A stretch of 64,000 nt of DNA from Hyperoodon ampullatus (taxonomy: Eukaryota; Chordata; Mammalia; Artiodactyla; Ziphiidae): positions 98,540,942-98,604,941 of the forward strand of contig OX457056.1 of the NCBI GenBank assembly GCA_949752795.1, written 5' to 3'. The translations under genes and the position numbers were made by a program. Below are positions 1 through 13,450 of this stretch, in pieces. Below the pieces are notes generated by a model. That model was given only the letters and a program-made list of their open reading frames with translations. It ran no database searches and was not told the DNA's origin. Numbering within the stretch: the stretch's first letter is position 1; every line of letters begins with the position of its first letter.

Positions 1-729
1 GTATGTGTATGCTTCTGTGTGTGATTTTGTCTGTATAGATTTGCTTTTACCATTTGTGTTAGGGTTCTGTCTGTCCAGTTTTTTGTGTTTGTTTTTTTTG
101 TTGTTTTTTAATTACTTAAAAAAAGTTCTTTTCTTAATAATTATATTTATTTTAATAAATTTATTTTACATTATCTTCTTCTTTCTTTCTTTCTTTCATT
201 CCTTATTTCTTTTTTTCCTCCCTTTTATTCTGAGCTGTGTGGAGGACAGGATCTTGGTGCTCCAGCCATGCATCAGGGCTGTGCCACTGAGGTGGGAGAG
301 CCACGTTCAGGACACTGAATGACAAGAGACCTCCCAGTTCCACATAATATAAAATGGCAAAAATCTTCTAGAGATCTCCATTCCAATTCCAAGACCCAAC
401 TCCACCCAACGACCAGCAAGCTACAGTGCTGGACACCCTATGCCAAACAACTAGCAAGACAGAACACAAACCCACCCATTAGCACACAGGCTGCCTAAAA
501 TCATAATAAGGCCTCAGATACCCCAAAACACACCACCAGACATGGATCTGCCCACCAGAAAGACAAGGTCCAGCCTCATCCAGCAGAACACAGGCACTAG
601 TCCCATCCACCAGGAAACACACAGCCAATTGAACCAACCTCAGCTACTGAGGACAGACACCCAAAACAACTGAAACTACAAACCTACAGCCTGCAAAAAG
701 GAGACCTCAAACACAGTAAGTTAAGCAAA

Positions 730-1635
730 ATGAGAACACAGAGAAATATGCAGCAGATGAAGGAGCACGGCAAAAACCCACCAGACCTAACAAATGAAGA
801 GGAAATAGGTAATATTCCTGAAAAGAATTCAGAATAATGATAGTAAAGATGATCCAAAATCTTGGAAATAGAATGGAGAAAATACAAGAAACGTTTAACA
901 AGGACCTAGAAGAACTAAAGAGCAAACAAACAGATGATTAACACAATAAATGAAATTAAAAAGTCTCTAGAAGGTATCAATAGCAGAATAACTGAGTCAG
1001 AAGAATGGATAACTGACCTGGAAGATAAAAGAGTAGAAATAACTACTGCAAAGAAGAATAAAGAAAAGAGAATGAAAAGAAAAGAGGACAGTCTCAGAGC
1101 CTTCTGTGACAACATTAAATGCACCAACATTCGAATGATAGGGGCCCCAGAAGAAGAAGAGAAAAAGAGAGGGACTGGGAAAATATTTGAAGAGATTATA
1201 GTTGAAAACTTCCCTAATATGGGAAAGGAAATAGTTAATCAAGTCCAGAAAGCACTGAGAGTTCCATACAGGATAAATTGAAGGAGAAACACACCAAAAC
1301 ATATATTAATCAAACTAACAAAAATTAAACACAAAGAACAAATATTAAAAGCAGCAAGGGAAATACAAAATGTAACACATAAGGGAATTCCCATAAGGTT
1401 GACAGCTGAAATTTTAGCAGAAACTCTGCAAGCCAGAAGGGAGTGGCAGGACATTTTTAAAGTGATGAAAGAGAAAAACCTACAACCAAGATTACTCTAC
1501 CCAGCAGGATCTCATTCAGATTTGACAGAGAAATTGAAACCTTTACACACAAGCAAAAGGGAAGAGAATTCAGCACCACCAAATCAGCTTTACAAAAATG
1601 CTAAAGGAACATCCCTAGGCAGGAAACACAACTGA
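730..1635 (+). pseudogene. L1 ORF1p pseudogene (copy L1-A)
   Basis: ORF1p is the RNA-binding, trimeric coiled-coil protein of the L1 ribonucleoprotein. The start at 730 is chosen by alignment with the copy at 45431, which shares the NPPDLTNEEE stretch near residue 17. The frame breaks near 830. It resumes at about 934-1281 with the charged, heptad-like coiled-coil segment and the start of the RNA-recognition domain (CTNIRMIGAPEEEE). It breaks again at 1279-1281 and reappears at 1399-1635 as the C-terminal domain (ETLQARREWQDIFKVMKEKN). Total span is about 900 bp, the usual ORF1 length. Two frame breaks and an internal stop make it non-coding as a whole. Confidence 0.9.
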
Positions 1636-1695
1636 AGGAAAAGACCTACAATAATAAACCCAAAGCAAATAAGAAAATGGTAATAGGGACATATA

Positions 1696-4600
1696 TATCG
1701 ATAATTACCTTAAATGTAAATGGATAAATGGTCAAACCAAAAGACATAGACTGGCTGATTGGACACAAAAACAAGACCCATATATATGCTGTCTACAAGA
1801 GACCGACATCTGACCAATGGGTACATACAGACTGAAAGTGAGTGGATGGAAAAAGATATTCCATGCAAATGGAAATCAAAACAAAGCTGGAGTAGAAATC
1901 CCATATAAGATAAAAAAGACTTTAAAACAAAGACTATTACAAGAGACAAAGAAGGATACTACAGAATGATCAAGGGATCAATCCAAGAAGAAGATATAAC
2001 AATTGTAAATATTCATGAACCCAACATAGGAACATGTCAATAAATAAGGCAAATACTAACAGCCATAAAAGGGGAAATTAACAGTAACACAATCATAGTA
2101 GGGGACTTTAACACCCTACTTTCACCAATGCACAGATCATCCAAAATGAAAATTAATAAGGAAACACAAGCTTTAAATGATACATTAAACAAGATGGACT
2201 TAATTGATATTTATAGGACATTCCATCCAAAAACAACAGAATACACATTCTTCTCAAGTGCTCATGAAACATTCTCCAGGATAGATCATATCTTAGGTCA
2301 CAAATCAAGTCTTGGAAAATTTAAGAAAATTGAAATTGTTTCAAATACCTTTTCTGACCAGAACGCTTTGAGACTACATATCAATTACAAGAAAAAATCT
2401 GTAAGAAATACAAACACATGGAGGCTAAACAACACACTACTTAATAACCAAGAGATCACTGAAGAAATCAAGGAGGAAATCAAAAAAAAACCTAGAAACA
2501 AATGACAATGAAAACACAATGACCCAAAACCTACGGGATGCAGCAAAAGCAGTTTTAAGAGGGAATTTATAGCTATACAAGCCTACATTAAGAAACAAGA
2601 AACATCTCAAATAAACAACTTAACCTTGCACCTAAAGCAATTACAGAAAGAAGAATTAAAAAACACCAAAGTTAGCAGAAGGAAAGAAACCATAAAGATC
2701 AGAGCAGAAATAAATGAAAAAGGAATGAAGGAAGTGATAACAAAGATCAATAAACCTAAAAGCTGGTTCTTTGAGAAGATAAACAAAATTGATAAACCAT
2801 TAGCCAGACTCATCAAGAAAAAAAGGGAGAAGACTCAAATCAATAGAATTAGAAATGAAAAAGGAGAAGTAACAACTGACACTGCAGAAATGCAAAAGAT
2901 CATGAGAGATTACAATAAGCAACTCTATGCCAAAGAAATGGACAACCTGGAAAAAATGGACAAATTCTTAGAAATGCACAACCTGCCAAGACTGAACCAG
3001 GAAGAAAGAGAAAATATGAATAGACCAATCACAAGCACTGAAATTGAAACTGTGATTAAAAATTTTCCAACAAACAAAAGCCCAGGACCAGATGGCTTCA
3101 CAGGCGAACTCTATCAAACATTTAGAGAAGAGCTAACACCTATCCTTCTCAAACTCTTCCAAAATTTAGCAAAGGGAGGAGTACTCCCAAACTCATTCTA
3201 TGAGGCCACCATCACCCTGATACCAAAACCAAACAAAGATGTCACAGAGAAAGAAAACTACAGGCAGATATCACTGATGAACATAGATGCAAAAATTCTC
3301 AACAAAACACTAGCAAACAGAATCCAACAGCACATTAAAAGGATCATACACCATGATCAAGTGGGGTTTATTCCAGGAATGCAAGGATTCTTCAATATAT
3401 GCAAATCGGTCAATGTGATACACCATATTAAAAAACTGAAGGAGAAAAACCATATGATCATCTCAATAGATGCAGAGAAAGCTTTCGACAAAATTCAACA
3501 CCCATTTATGACATAAACCGTTCAGAAAGTAGGCATAGAGGGATCTTTTCTCAACATACTGAAGGGCATATATGACAAACCCACAGCCAACATCGTCCTC
3601 AATGGTGAAAAACTGAAAGCATTTCCACTAAGATCAGGAACAAGACAAGGCTTCCCACTCTCACCACTATTATTCTACATAGTTTTGGAAGTTTTAGCCA
3701 CAGCAATCAAAGAAGAAAAGATATAATACCAATCCAAATTGGAAAAGAAGTAAACCTGTCACTGTTTGCAGATGACATGATACTATACATAGATACTCCT
3801 AAAGATGTTACCAGAAAACTACTAGAGCTAATCAATGAATTTAGTAAAGTTGCAGGATACAAAATTAATGCACGGAAATCTCTTGCATTCCTATACAGTA
3901 ATGATGAAAAATCTGAAAGTGAAATTAAGAAAGCAGTCCCATTTACCACTGCAACAAAAAGAATAAAATATCTAAGAATAAATCTACCTAAGGAGACCAA
4001 AGACCTGTATGCAGAAAATTATAAGACAATGATGAAAGAAATTAAAGATGATACAAATAGATGGAGAGATATACCATGTTCTCGGATTGGAAGGGTCAAC
4101 CTTGTGAAAATGACTCTACTACGTAAAGTAATCTACAGATCCAATGCAATCCCTATCAAACTACCACTGGCATTTTTCTCAGAACTAGAACAAAAAATTT
4201 CACAGTTTGTATGGAAACACAAAAGACCCTGAATAGCCAAAGCAACCTTGAGAAAGAAAAACGGACCTAGAGGTATCAGGCTCCCTGACTTCAGACTATA
4301 CTACAAAACTATATTAACCAAGATAGTATGGTACTAGCACAAAAGCAGAAATATAGATCAATGGAACAGGATAGAAAGCTCAGAGATAAACCCATGCACA
4401 TATGGTAACCTTATCTTTGATAAAGGAGGCAATAATATGCAATGGAGAAAAGACAGCCTCTTTAATAAGTGGTGCTGGGAAAACTGCACAACTACATGTA
4501 AAAGAATGAAATTAGAACATTTCCTAACACCATACACAAAATAAACTCAAAATGGATTAGAGACCTAAATGTAAGGCCAGATACTATCAAACTCTTAGAG

Positions 4601-5488
4601 GAAAACATAGACCGAACACACTATGACATAAATCACAGCAAGATCCTTTTTGACCCACCTCCTAGAGAAATGGTAATAAAAACAAAAATAAACAAATAGG
4701 ACCTAATGAAACTTTAAAACTTTTGCACAGCAAAGGAAACCATAAATAAGATGAAAAGACAACCTGAAGAATGGGAGAAAATGTTTACAAATGAAGCAAC
4801 TGACAAAAGATTAATCTGCAAAACATACAAGCAACTCATTCAGCTCAATATCAAAAAAACAAAAAACCCAATCCAAAAATGGGAAGAACATGTAAATAGA
4901 AATTTCTCCAAAGAAGATATACAGATTGCCAACAAACACATGAATGAATGCTCAACATGATTATTCATTAGAGAAATGCAAATTAAAACTACAATGAGAT
5001 ATCATCTCACAACGGTCAGAATGGTCATCATCAAAAAGTCTACAAAGAATAAATGCTGGAGAGGGTGTGGAGAAAAGGGAACCCTCTTGCACTGTTGGTG
5101 GGAATGTAAATTGATGCAGCCACTATGGAGAACAGTATGGAGTTTCCTTAAAAACCTAAAAATAGAACTACCATACGACCCAGCAATCCCAGTATTGGGC
5201 ATATACCCTGAGAAAACCATAATTCAAAAAGTGTCATGTCCCAAATAGTTCACTGCAGCTCTATTTACAATAACCAGGACAAGGAAGCAACCTAAGTGTC
5301 CATCAACAGATGAATGGATAAAGAAGATGTGGCACATATATACAATGGATTATTACTCAGCCATTAAAAGGAATGAAACTGAGTTGTTTGTAGTGAGGTG
5401 GATGGACCTAGAGACTGTTATACAGACTGGAGTAAGTCAGAAAGAGAAAAACAAATACTGTATGCTAACACATATATATGGAATCTAA
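1696..5488 (+). pseudogene. L1 ORF2p pseudogene: endonuclease-reverse transcriptase (copy L1-A)
   Basis: ORF2p nicks target DNA and reverse-transcribes L1 RNA. The order of segments is normal. The AP-type endonuclease comes first (about 1696-2400, GDFNT near 2100). A long open stretch at 2626-3516 covers the linker and RT motifs 0-3 ([36 protein letters not shown]). The RT active site FADD is at 3765-3776. The C-terminal Cys motif C-x3-C-x7-H-x4-C is intact at 5054-5107. Breaks: a stop in the first codons (about 1721), frameshifts near 2490-2620, a stop at 3514-3516, a frameshift near 3720, and stops after 4230 and 4960. In the endonuclease the conserved SDH reads SDQ (2353-2361). The natural stop is at 5486-5488. 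Confidence 0.92.
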
Positions 5489-5871
5489 AAAAAAAAAATG
5501 AAAGAAAGAAAATGGTCAGAAGAACCTAGGGGCAAGACAGGAATAAAAATGCAGACTTACTAGAGAATGGACTTGAGGATATGGGGAGGGGAAAGGGTAA
5601 GCTGGGACAAAGTGAGAGAGTGGCATGGACATATATACGCTACCAAACGTAAAATAGATAGCTAGTGGGAAGCAGCCGCATAGCACAGGGAGATCAGCTC
5701 GTTGCTTTGTGACCACCTAGAGGGGTGGGATAGAGAGTGTTGGAGGGAGGGAGATGCAAGAGGGAAGACATATGGGGACATATGTATATGTATAACTGAT
5801 TCACTTTGTTATAAAGCAGAAACTGACACACCATTGTAAAGCAATTATACTCTAATAAAGATGTAAAAAAA
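5489..5871 (+). other. L1-A 3' UTR and polyadenylation signal
   Basis: The 3' UTR begins with an A12 run (5488-5499) and a purine-rich segment. It then runs through the block shared by the cetartiodactyl L1s and ends with AATAAA (5854-5859) followed by a short A-rich tail. This is the long form of the 3' end, also present in the copy ending at 50540. The copies at 13451 and 18064 stop about 40 bp earlier. Confidence 0.85.
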
Positions 5872-8599
5872 GATAACAACACACAGAAAGAAGTTATGCT
5901 TTAAATGTTATATTTGTGGGAATCAACATGGCTCTGCTTATTTTCAAATTAGCCTAAAATAGACTTTGGAGGGAAAGTTGGTAAATCTTCACATAGGTAA
6001 ACGCTGGAATTTTATCTTCATTTGCTTAATTTTTAGAACTTAATTTAGCTTTTAATTCCAGGGGAAAAATCTTATTTATGACTTTCTTTATATAATAGCA
6101 TTTTCAATAACCCAAAGCACTTATACCTTAAAAAAATTAACCTCCGTGCCTTAATAGCAAATTAATCAATGTTAAATTTTTGCCAATTTCTCACATAATT
6201 TTATTTCTTTTCTTTTTTTTTCCAATTAGTTTTAGTCAGGTTCAAAAGGTCAAAGTTTTACCTCTGGTGGATATTATCTTAAGTCTCTCTCCCTCTTTTT
6301 TTAAGTTTCACTTAGAAATAATTATGGATTCACAGGAGGATACAAATAAATGTACAGGGAGGTCCCATGTACCCTTTACCCAGCTTTTCCCAATGACAGG
6401 TACTTGCAGAATTATAGTATAATGTCAAAACCAGGAAACTGACATTGGTATAATCCACAGAGCTCATTCAGTTTCCATGTGCATATATTTCATGCACTTC
6501 TGTGTGTGTATGTGTGTGTGTGTGTATCACTATAAGAACTGTGAATCTTTATTACACATTTACAAAGAGAAAGTATATACTGTAATTCTTTGCTAAATAG
6601 CTATGTTCTTTATGATAATGCAAGTATATTGCTTCCTGGCATTGATTTCAATATAACTATAAGTAACTCCTTGTGTATTTCCAAACCCATTTTATACCTC
6701 ACCTGGTTCCTCGTCACTTAATTATGTCAGTATCATGTATTGTATTATGATTGTATTTGTGAAATAAGCAAAAACATAATAGAGGAAATTGCATCATTGA
6801 GATAAAGAGAGCTAATTTTTTAAACAATGGTAGCCAAATTGCAAAGGACTGGTTATTTTATAGTCATGTGTTCTAGGCTTTTTTCTTTTTTTTCACTTTC
6901 ATGGTATTTTACATCATTCATTTCTTTGTGTAGTCACCAAAAGGAGTTAGAAAAAATTATCTTATTAAAAGGTTATGTTTTGATAATTTCATCCCAAGTT
7001 AAAATGCTTTCCACTACACTATGCAAATACTTAAGAGATGTGACTTCAATGAATGCTGCTATTTCTCAGATTTGAAGCTCCTTTGAATCCAACCGAATCC
7101 TTGACTGGACTCTAACACTTTCTTTTCTCTATCCTAAAACCTCAGTGCTTCTAAAGAGCATTTTACCATTGTATATTTCATTTCTTTTAAATAAATTTCA
7201 AATGCATGATTGTAGAAGGACCATGTGTATTTTTACTGTGGGCAATTCTGTATTAGACCTTTTTCAGACACTATTTCCAGAGACTAAAATAAATAAAATT
7301 AATTCCCCAAACTGTTAGAAAATCTAAAACTATGATGTTCAAACAGATATAAATCTTCAGGCTATGTTAAATATATTCAACTGACTTGTCAGGATCTAGG
7401 ATATCAGAAATCAGTTCAATCAATATTTAATGGAAGGAGATTACATTCCATTTCATACTCTCAAATTTGTGGAGTTTTTTTTTTCCAAATGGAATTTACT
7501 CATAGATTTGTTAAAGATATAAAACATAGAGACATTTAGTCAATTTCCCTTTCTTTTGTAATTTCCAGTAAAATGAGGCAAAATGCTGATTTTTGAATGA
7601 TAAAGGAAATTTAGCTGTTCTGCTATTGAGTAGTCTTCTATTTCCAGAAAGTGGGGCTTAGCATGCTCACAAAGGCACACTCATACAATAACCTAAGAAC
7701 TTCTGAGTTTAAAGATCTGAATAATAATTATGTATTTTTATGACTTTCAGCTAGCTAGCTCAATGGTGTGATTGAATCTAGCCTTCTTTACTATCAGTCA
7801 TACTAACAGCTTCCCTTAAGTACTTTCAGTTTTATTATTAATATCACACATATATAAAAATACTTTCATCTCCTTCTGCAGATTTAGATAACATGTCAAA
7901 TGGTGTCATAGCTTTCTGAGGAAAATATAATATCCCACATTTTCTCTCACTGATTCAAATTATTTTTTCCTAATCCTTGGCTTTCTCATATTTTGACTTC
8001 TTTCCTTTCCCACTCAGTCTACCCTGCCTTTTTCTTCCTTTGATTAAGATACTCTCCCCTAAATCATTTGGCTTAACACCTTATTGCTTCTTGCCTTATC
8101 AAGCTTTCAGTATGTCATTAAACCCTGACTCCAGTTCTAAGAAAACTCTCCTTGTCGCTAATAAAATTTTACCCAATCTTCTTTTTAGTCATTTTACCTT
8201 ATCTTCTCTTTAGTCTCTCCCACATAATGGTTAATTCCAAACTCTAAAGGGGAAAAAATGGGATTACAACGTTACAGGTATTTATTAAGATTCCACTTAG
8301 TCTTCAGGCCTTGCTAAGCTCTGTGGACAAAAAAGAGAAACATAAGTGTGTTTTTATCTGTTGCTGGTCTATGCTACTGTAAATAGGACTGGAAACCCCA
8401 AGTATTCAGTGTCCATCAATCCTTTCACATAATTGCCACCTGCTTTGTACACAGCACTATACTAAATATTTTGAAGTGATGATGTAAATACATGGATTTA
8501 TAATGACAATATAGTCAAAAGTATCCATGTAACATCATCAAGTGAACAATCTAAAATACAAATAAAATCAGAAAGTAATTAATATGAGGCAGACTATAC
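5872..8599. other. Intergenic DNA with no supported gene
   Basis: AT-rich non-coding sequence. I see only short chance reading frames without recognisable domains and no repeat family I can name. A short GT-rich microsatellite lies at 6501-6526. Confidence 0.6.
6501..6526. repeat. (GT)n microsatellite
   Basis: Alternating TG over 26 bp, interrupted by a single TA step near 6509. Confidence 0.85.
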
Positions 8600-8770
8600 C
8601 AATAACTTATTCTGTGCCTGAGACTTTAAAAATATAATCTCACAAAGTCCTTAAGAAAGATTCATACTGTTATAATCCACATTTACAGATGAAAAGAACC
8701 ACACTACAGATTGCACATCTTTCTGTGGTTTACCAGGCTTGGAACTATCTTTACCTCATGCTAACATCTA
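8600..8770 (-). repeat. MIR SINE remnant
   Basis: The order 'ctgtgcctgagactt', 'aatctcacaaagtcct' and 'atccacatttacagatgaa' follows the antisense strand of the mammalian-wide MIR core. Divergence is high, as expected for this age. The assignment rests on recognition, not on an alignment score. Confidence 0.6.
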
Positions 8771-9339
8771 TGCTCATAATCAATATATTTTTCCTATTTC
8801 AAGGTGCAGGGGACCAAAATATGCCAACCTCCCACTTAACGGAAATATTTCTGTAACATAATATACTATACAATAATAAGATCGGTTTTAGATGGATTTT
8901 AGATGCCACAAATTAAAACTAGGGATATTTTACAATCCAAACTTGCATTTCATTCCAATTTGATAGCCATTTAGCCTTTGCTTCAATACTGTCAATAGTA
9001 GAAAGCTCACTTCCTTACACTGCTGATTATTTCATTATTGATCATTGGTGTCTGTTAATTTGTTCACTGATTCAACATTAATTTTTGAAGAACTTTTATG
9101 TGAAGGGCAATCTGCCACGTACTAAAGGGGAAGTAATGATGTGTTCAGACATGGATCTACGTTCAAGGAGTTAAAATCTATTATAGGTTTTTAATTTTTT
9201 TCCCTATTTTTGAGTAAAAATTTGCTTTGTAATTATTTTCATATGCCAATCCTTATAATGATTTTGAGAACAATGGACAAGAAGTCACCACAGACTTCTA
9301 TATGGTAGCACTTCAAATAAATGAAAAAGCCATTTCTCC

Positions 9340-9695
9340 TTAGTCTTACTCTTCTAAAAGCTGACCATTCTTGAATCCTTCAAATGCATTAGCCCACTAC
9401 CATCCATACTGCTCTCATTTTTATACAGTATAAAGTCTGAAGATGTGGAATTTCAAATTAAATACAGTATTCTAGATGTATGCTGATTGGTACTAAATAT
9501 AATAGGAACTATATTTCTCATAATTTTAATATTATACTTCTATTAATGTAACTTAATTGTATAACTCATTTGTAACATATCACCCTCATGTCTCATATTA
9601 ATCTTACAGCCAGCTATAAACACAAATCTTCTTCACCTGGATTATTGCTAAGTGACCACCTGAAATTTATGCAAAATCTAGAAATTTCTCTTTAT
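9340..9695 (+). repeat. L3/CR1 LINE remnant
   Basis: Colinear short matches identify the 3' part of an L3/CR1 element: an 'acagtattctagatgt' segment, then 'atacttctattaatgta', then 'gtctcatattaatctta', then 'cttcacctgg'. The surrounding sequence is highly diverged and no reading frame survives. L3 is among the oldest LINE layers in mammalian genomes, so nearby DNA has probably been undisturbed for a long time. Confidence 0.6.
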
Positions 9696-9699
9696 AATT

Positions 9700-11070
9700 G
9701 TATATTATCAGTTGGCTTAAAATTTTTGTATAATATAATTAGTATATTAGATAATTTTGAATATTAATTGTCTTTATTTGATATGCCTCAGTGATTTTCA
9801 GATTTCTTATGAACCTTTTCAAAAACCTCATTAATATGGATATTTACATGTGTGAGCAAATGTAAAATAATTTAGAATTCTCTCTCCTCCATTTTATAAT
9901 AACATTAGAGAAATATGAAATAAAGAAATAATGAGAAAGGGTTGAAGTTTTTTGGTCTTGCTTTGTTTTTTTCTCTAAGAAAATCTTCTTGAAGTGTATG
10001 TTCTTTATTTTTTATGGAAATAATAAACTTGTTTGTCTGACTAAGGTAGTATTTTGATAAAATAAATGGCATAAAAAATTGGGGTTAGAGAATTAAACTG
10101 AGGTTGGTTTACATACATCTTTTTACTTTTATGAATCTCAAAGTATTACAACAACTTTGAGGATAAAAATATCAACAACTCAGGATAAAAATAATGCAAA
10201 ACATAAAAACCACTTTTTTCCTTCTCCTTCGTCTCCACTACATTTTGTGACCAAGTTTCATGCCCAGACAGATCCCCAATATGTAAATATAGACTTATTT
10301 TTATACATTTTTATGTATGATTTTTTAATGATTTCAGTATAGTCATATTTTCCCAGTGATACCTCTGCTGTTCAGTGTTCTCAAATCCAACTCAATGCAT
10401 CAATCTCAAAGCCCTTCTGAGAAACTATGTGCACTAATAAAAGTAAGAGAATGTAAAAACCCATGAAAAGAAACAGCTTCACATTTCCTTTTCTTTTAGT
10501 ATAGGAGATTCCCACACCATGTTTTATTTCACCCTCTCCCAAGACAGCTCTTCATTAAACAGTGTAGTAAAACTAACAAATATAATTAATTTTAAATTAT
10601 TTTTTTCTTCAACATGTGGTATTTATTTTGGAGTTTTAGAGGAGGAAGCTGAAGGTGGAGGACCAAACCTGTGTCCTCCAACTGTCTCTGCCTCAGCTAG
10701 AATAGGAGATTTTAATAAGGGAAAAGTTTGATGTCACTCAAAAAGCTCAAACCTGCTTGAAGCAAATTTTTTTAAGAGGGTCAATCTTCATAGGAAGGTC
10801 AGGCCCAATTATTAACAGTTACCTCCCTTTTATTTAGAGATAAGTCTCTTGAAGCCCAGCCTGCTAGTTAAATGGTGAATTTGAGGACTGGGTGAGTCCA
10901 GGACTACTCCAATTACATCCTTTACCTTCTCATAGTCTCTTAGTTTACACTGACGAAGAATATGAAGACATTCTTACCATTCAAATATATTTTTTCTGAA
11001 ACTCTAGAGATGATTTTGATTACTGTATCATCTCTGTAAAAAAAATTTATTCATATGTTAAATAAACATT
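9700..11070. other. Intergenic DNA with no supported gene
   Basis: AT-rich non-coding sequence. No recognisable repeat boundary, RNA gene or coding segment is visible. Confidence 0.5.
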
Positions 11071-11074
11071 TACA

Positions 11075-11395
11075 TTGGTGGAGGACCAAGCTGGCGAGCA
11101 CTCTGCTAGGCGTTAGGTAAACCCCGCCAAACAAAAAGATATGAACCTGTCCTTACACAGCTAACAATCTAGTGAAAGCAAATATAAGTAAAATAAGTAT
11201 ATAGTTATGTATTTTGATAAGTGCTTTGAGGGGAAATAAAAGAGTGCTGAGTGATAATTATGTTGAGGGAAGTTTTTACTGAAGAGGTGATATTTAAGCA
11301 TACACATGAAGGATGAATAGGAATTAACCAGCTGAAGAGTAGAGAAGAAGAATACTATAGATACAAAGAATAATGAGTCCAAAAGTCATGAGACA
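11075..11395 (-). repeat. L2 LINE 3'-end remnant, antisense
   Basis: 'cgagcactctgctaggcgtt', followed by an acacagctaacaatctagtg segment, 'gataagtgctttgag' and 'gaagaggtgatatttaagca', follows the antisense strand of the L2 3' end in order. It is diverged and has no coding capacity. A second antisense L2 with the same segment order lies at 23060-23960. Confidence 0.65.
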
Positions 11396-13435
11396 AGAAA
11401 TGGTTTTGGAACATTAGAGTGACTGAATTATTATTGCTATAATTTTAAATTAATTCAATGGTTTATATGTTTGAAATTATTAAAGCTCTTTATTTGGAAA
11501 GTAAAAATGAGCTACAACACTATTTAAATAATGATTTGTTTCCTTCATATGTCATCTCTTTGGTACACCTGGCTATCTAATTCTTTAGCAAGGATTTCAC
11601 AGACACAATTAATTAGATTGAACAAGGACAAAATAGGAGAATCTTCCTAAAATGAACAGTAATTTTGATAAAGCAATTTTCATACGTAACTCACAGTTTT
11701 CTATCTTTTCCTAGGTCTCATGCTTCAGAAGGAATTAAGTGACTTTATTTTGTTTATGATCCCCACAAGAGTTTCTAGCCTCATACCCATCAGATTCTAT
11801 GAAGTATTTAACCAAAATTGTCCCTTAAGCAGTTGATTACCTAAGTTTCTTCTTTCAGTGATGGCAGTTTTCATCAGATCCTTTATTCACTTCTAGCAAA
11901 TATGTTACTTGTTCTCTGTGACTATTCTCTAAGTCTCTCACTGGTTCTTTCTCTTACTCTTGACAGTTCCCAGCAGCTGTCAGTGGCATTGTTCCCTGTG
12001 GGTCACAGATCTCAGAAGCTCTTACCAGAAGTTCTTCAGCAGCTCCCCCTGAGAGTCTCAACAGGGTCTCTGAAACAGCCTTTAACAGCAGCTATCTGTA
12101 GCACGGTTCTTTAAAAACGTACATCTGAAGGAGCTTCTTCAAGTTGCTTTACACTTGCATTAGGGAAACAGATCTCTGGGTCCCCAGCAGTTTCTCTTCT
12201 CTTGGAGCTTTTAGGAAAAATTTTCCATTCTGAAAGTTCTTGAAATGTGAAATAGAATATGGCATATCTTGAAACTACCTGCTGGTCAGACATTCAGTAA
12301 ATTTGCCAACCTTCCTTATGAAGAGAGTGTCTAGCTAGAAAGCCAGTCAACTTACCAGCTGAATCTGATAACCAGAACAGGTGGGCCTATAGAATAAGTG
12401 GGAAAACAATACTATGTTCTCTAACTTCTTATATAATGCCACTGAAAGATCCATAATCTGCTTAACTGCTTCAAGTTAAAATCAAGATTCACCAGTGTAT
12501 ATGAAACAGGCTGCATAAAATAAAATAAACCCCTAAAACCATTTGCAGTTAATATTGGCAGAAACAAAGGAAGAACTGACTTTGTGGTTTGCCTTTTGTT
12601 AACTTTCAGGGCTAACTAGTCAAACAGAATAAAATATAAAGTGATGATATGAGATCTCTAGTATACACCAAGGGAATCTACAATTTCACTCATATGATTT
12701 ATTTTTCTAGGGCCTGAGGGTTTTTCAGATAGAGTGATGATAAGCCAGATTTTATCAGTGTCTAACTACCCAAAATATTCCTTTTAAGCAAGTTTGAAAG
12801 CTGTATTAACTCTATCAGTGGAGTAATTTCACCAGCAGTACCCTGGTGGTCTGAAAGGCAAGGTAGCTTTCCTACATATCTCACCTTCCTCAACTTCAAG
12901 GCACAAGCCCAATCAGCCTTTTAGCTGCTGGAGAATTTGCTTAGTAAAATTGCTCCAGATGTTTTCCAGTTATTGCAACTTTGTAAAAAGTCTAAGATCT
13001 ATATGTACATATTATCCAGCATAATTAGTACTCAAGAATAGACAAGATACTCTTTAAATATCTGATTCCCAGTTAACATTTTGGGAAGATTTCACGTTAG
13101 CATAAAGCTTAAACTTCTTAACAGGCTGTATGGTTATCTGTCTAGTTTGCTAAAGACTGTCTTGACTTCAGCTCATTATGCCAGCATTATCATTAATGGT
13201 GCCCCTGTTTACTCTTAAGATGTGTCCTTGTTTGGATGAAAATTTATATGGCCACCATTATTATTGTGTCATAAAAGACCTGTGATGTGCTGGCTTTGTC
13301 TAATGTTGCAGACCCACCTTCTATCATTCCTCCTTGTCTTTCAGTAATCCAGCTACACTGAACTTCTTGTGATTGCCTGAATGTGAGATGCTCTCTCAAC
13401 TTTGTGCTTTTGCTCATAGATGGATCACCCTACTC
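11396..13435. other. Intergenic DNA with no supported gene
   Basis: Non-coding sequence of mixed composition. Short open frames near 11902-12293 on both strands have no domain, splice or codon signature that I can support. Part of 12000-12300 may be an old repeat that I cannot name. Confidence 0.45.
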
Positions 13436-13450
13436 AGCACTCTCCTTTTT
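13436..13450. repeat. Target-site duplication, left copy (L1-B)
   Basis: agcactctccttttt is repeated exactly at 13941-13955, flanking the L1 fragment between them. Confidence 0.9.

Larger units (their letters stand above)
1..5871 (+). mobile_element. L1 retrotransposon, 5' end outside window (L1-A)
   Basis: This is a long LINE-1 in sense orientation. It holds the end of the 5' UTR (1-729), a broken ORF1, a broken ORF2 and the complete 3' UTR ending in AATAAA (5854-5859) and a short A run. The first 230 bases are a T-rich 5' UTR module also found, inverted, at 39388-39890. The 3' UTR block around 5670-5830 (agcagccgcatagcacaggg and the end at gcaattatac) is the form seen in cetartiodactyl L1s. 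Stops and frameshifts occur in both ORFs, so the copy is dead. Its 5' TSD lies outside the window, so the insertion boundary could not be confirmed. Confidence 0.95.
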
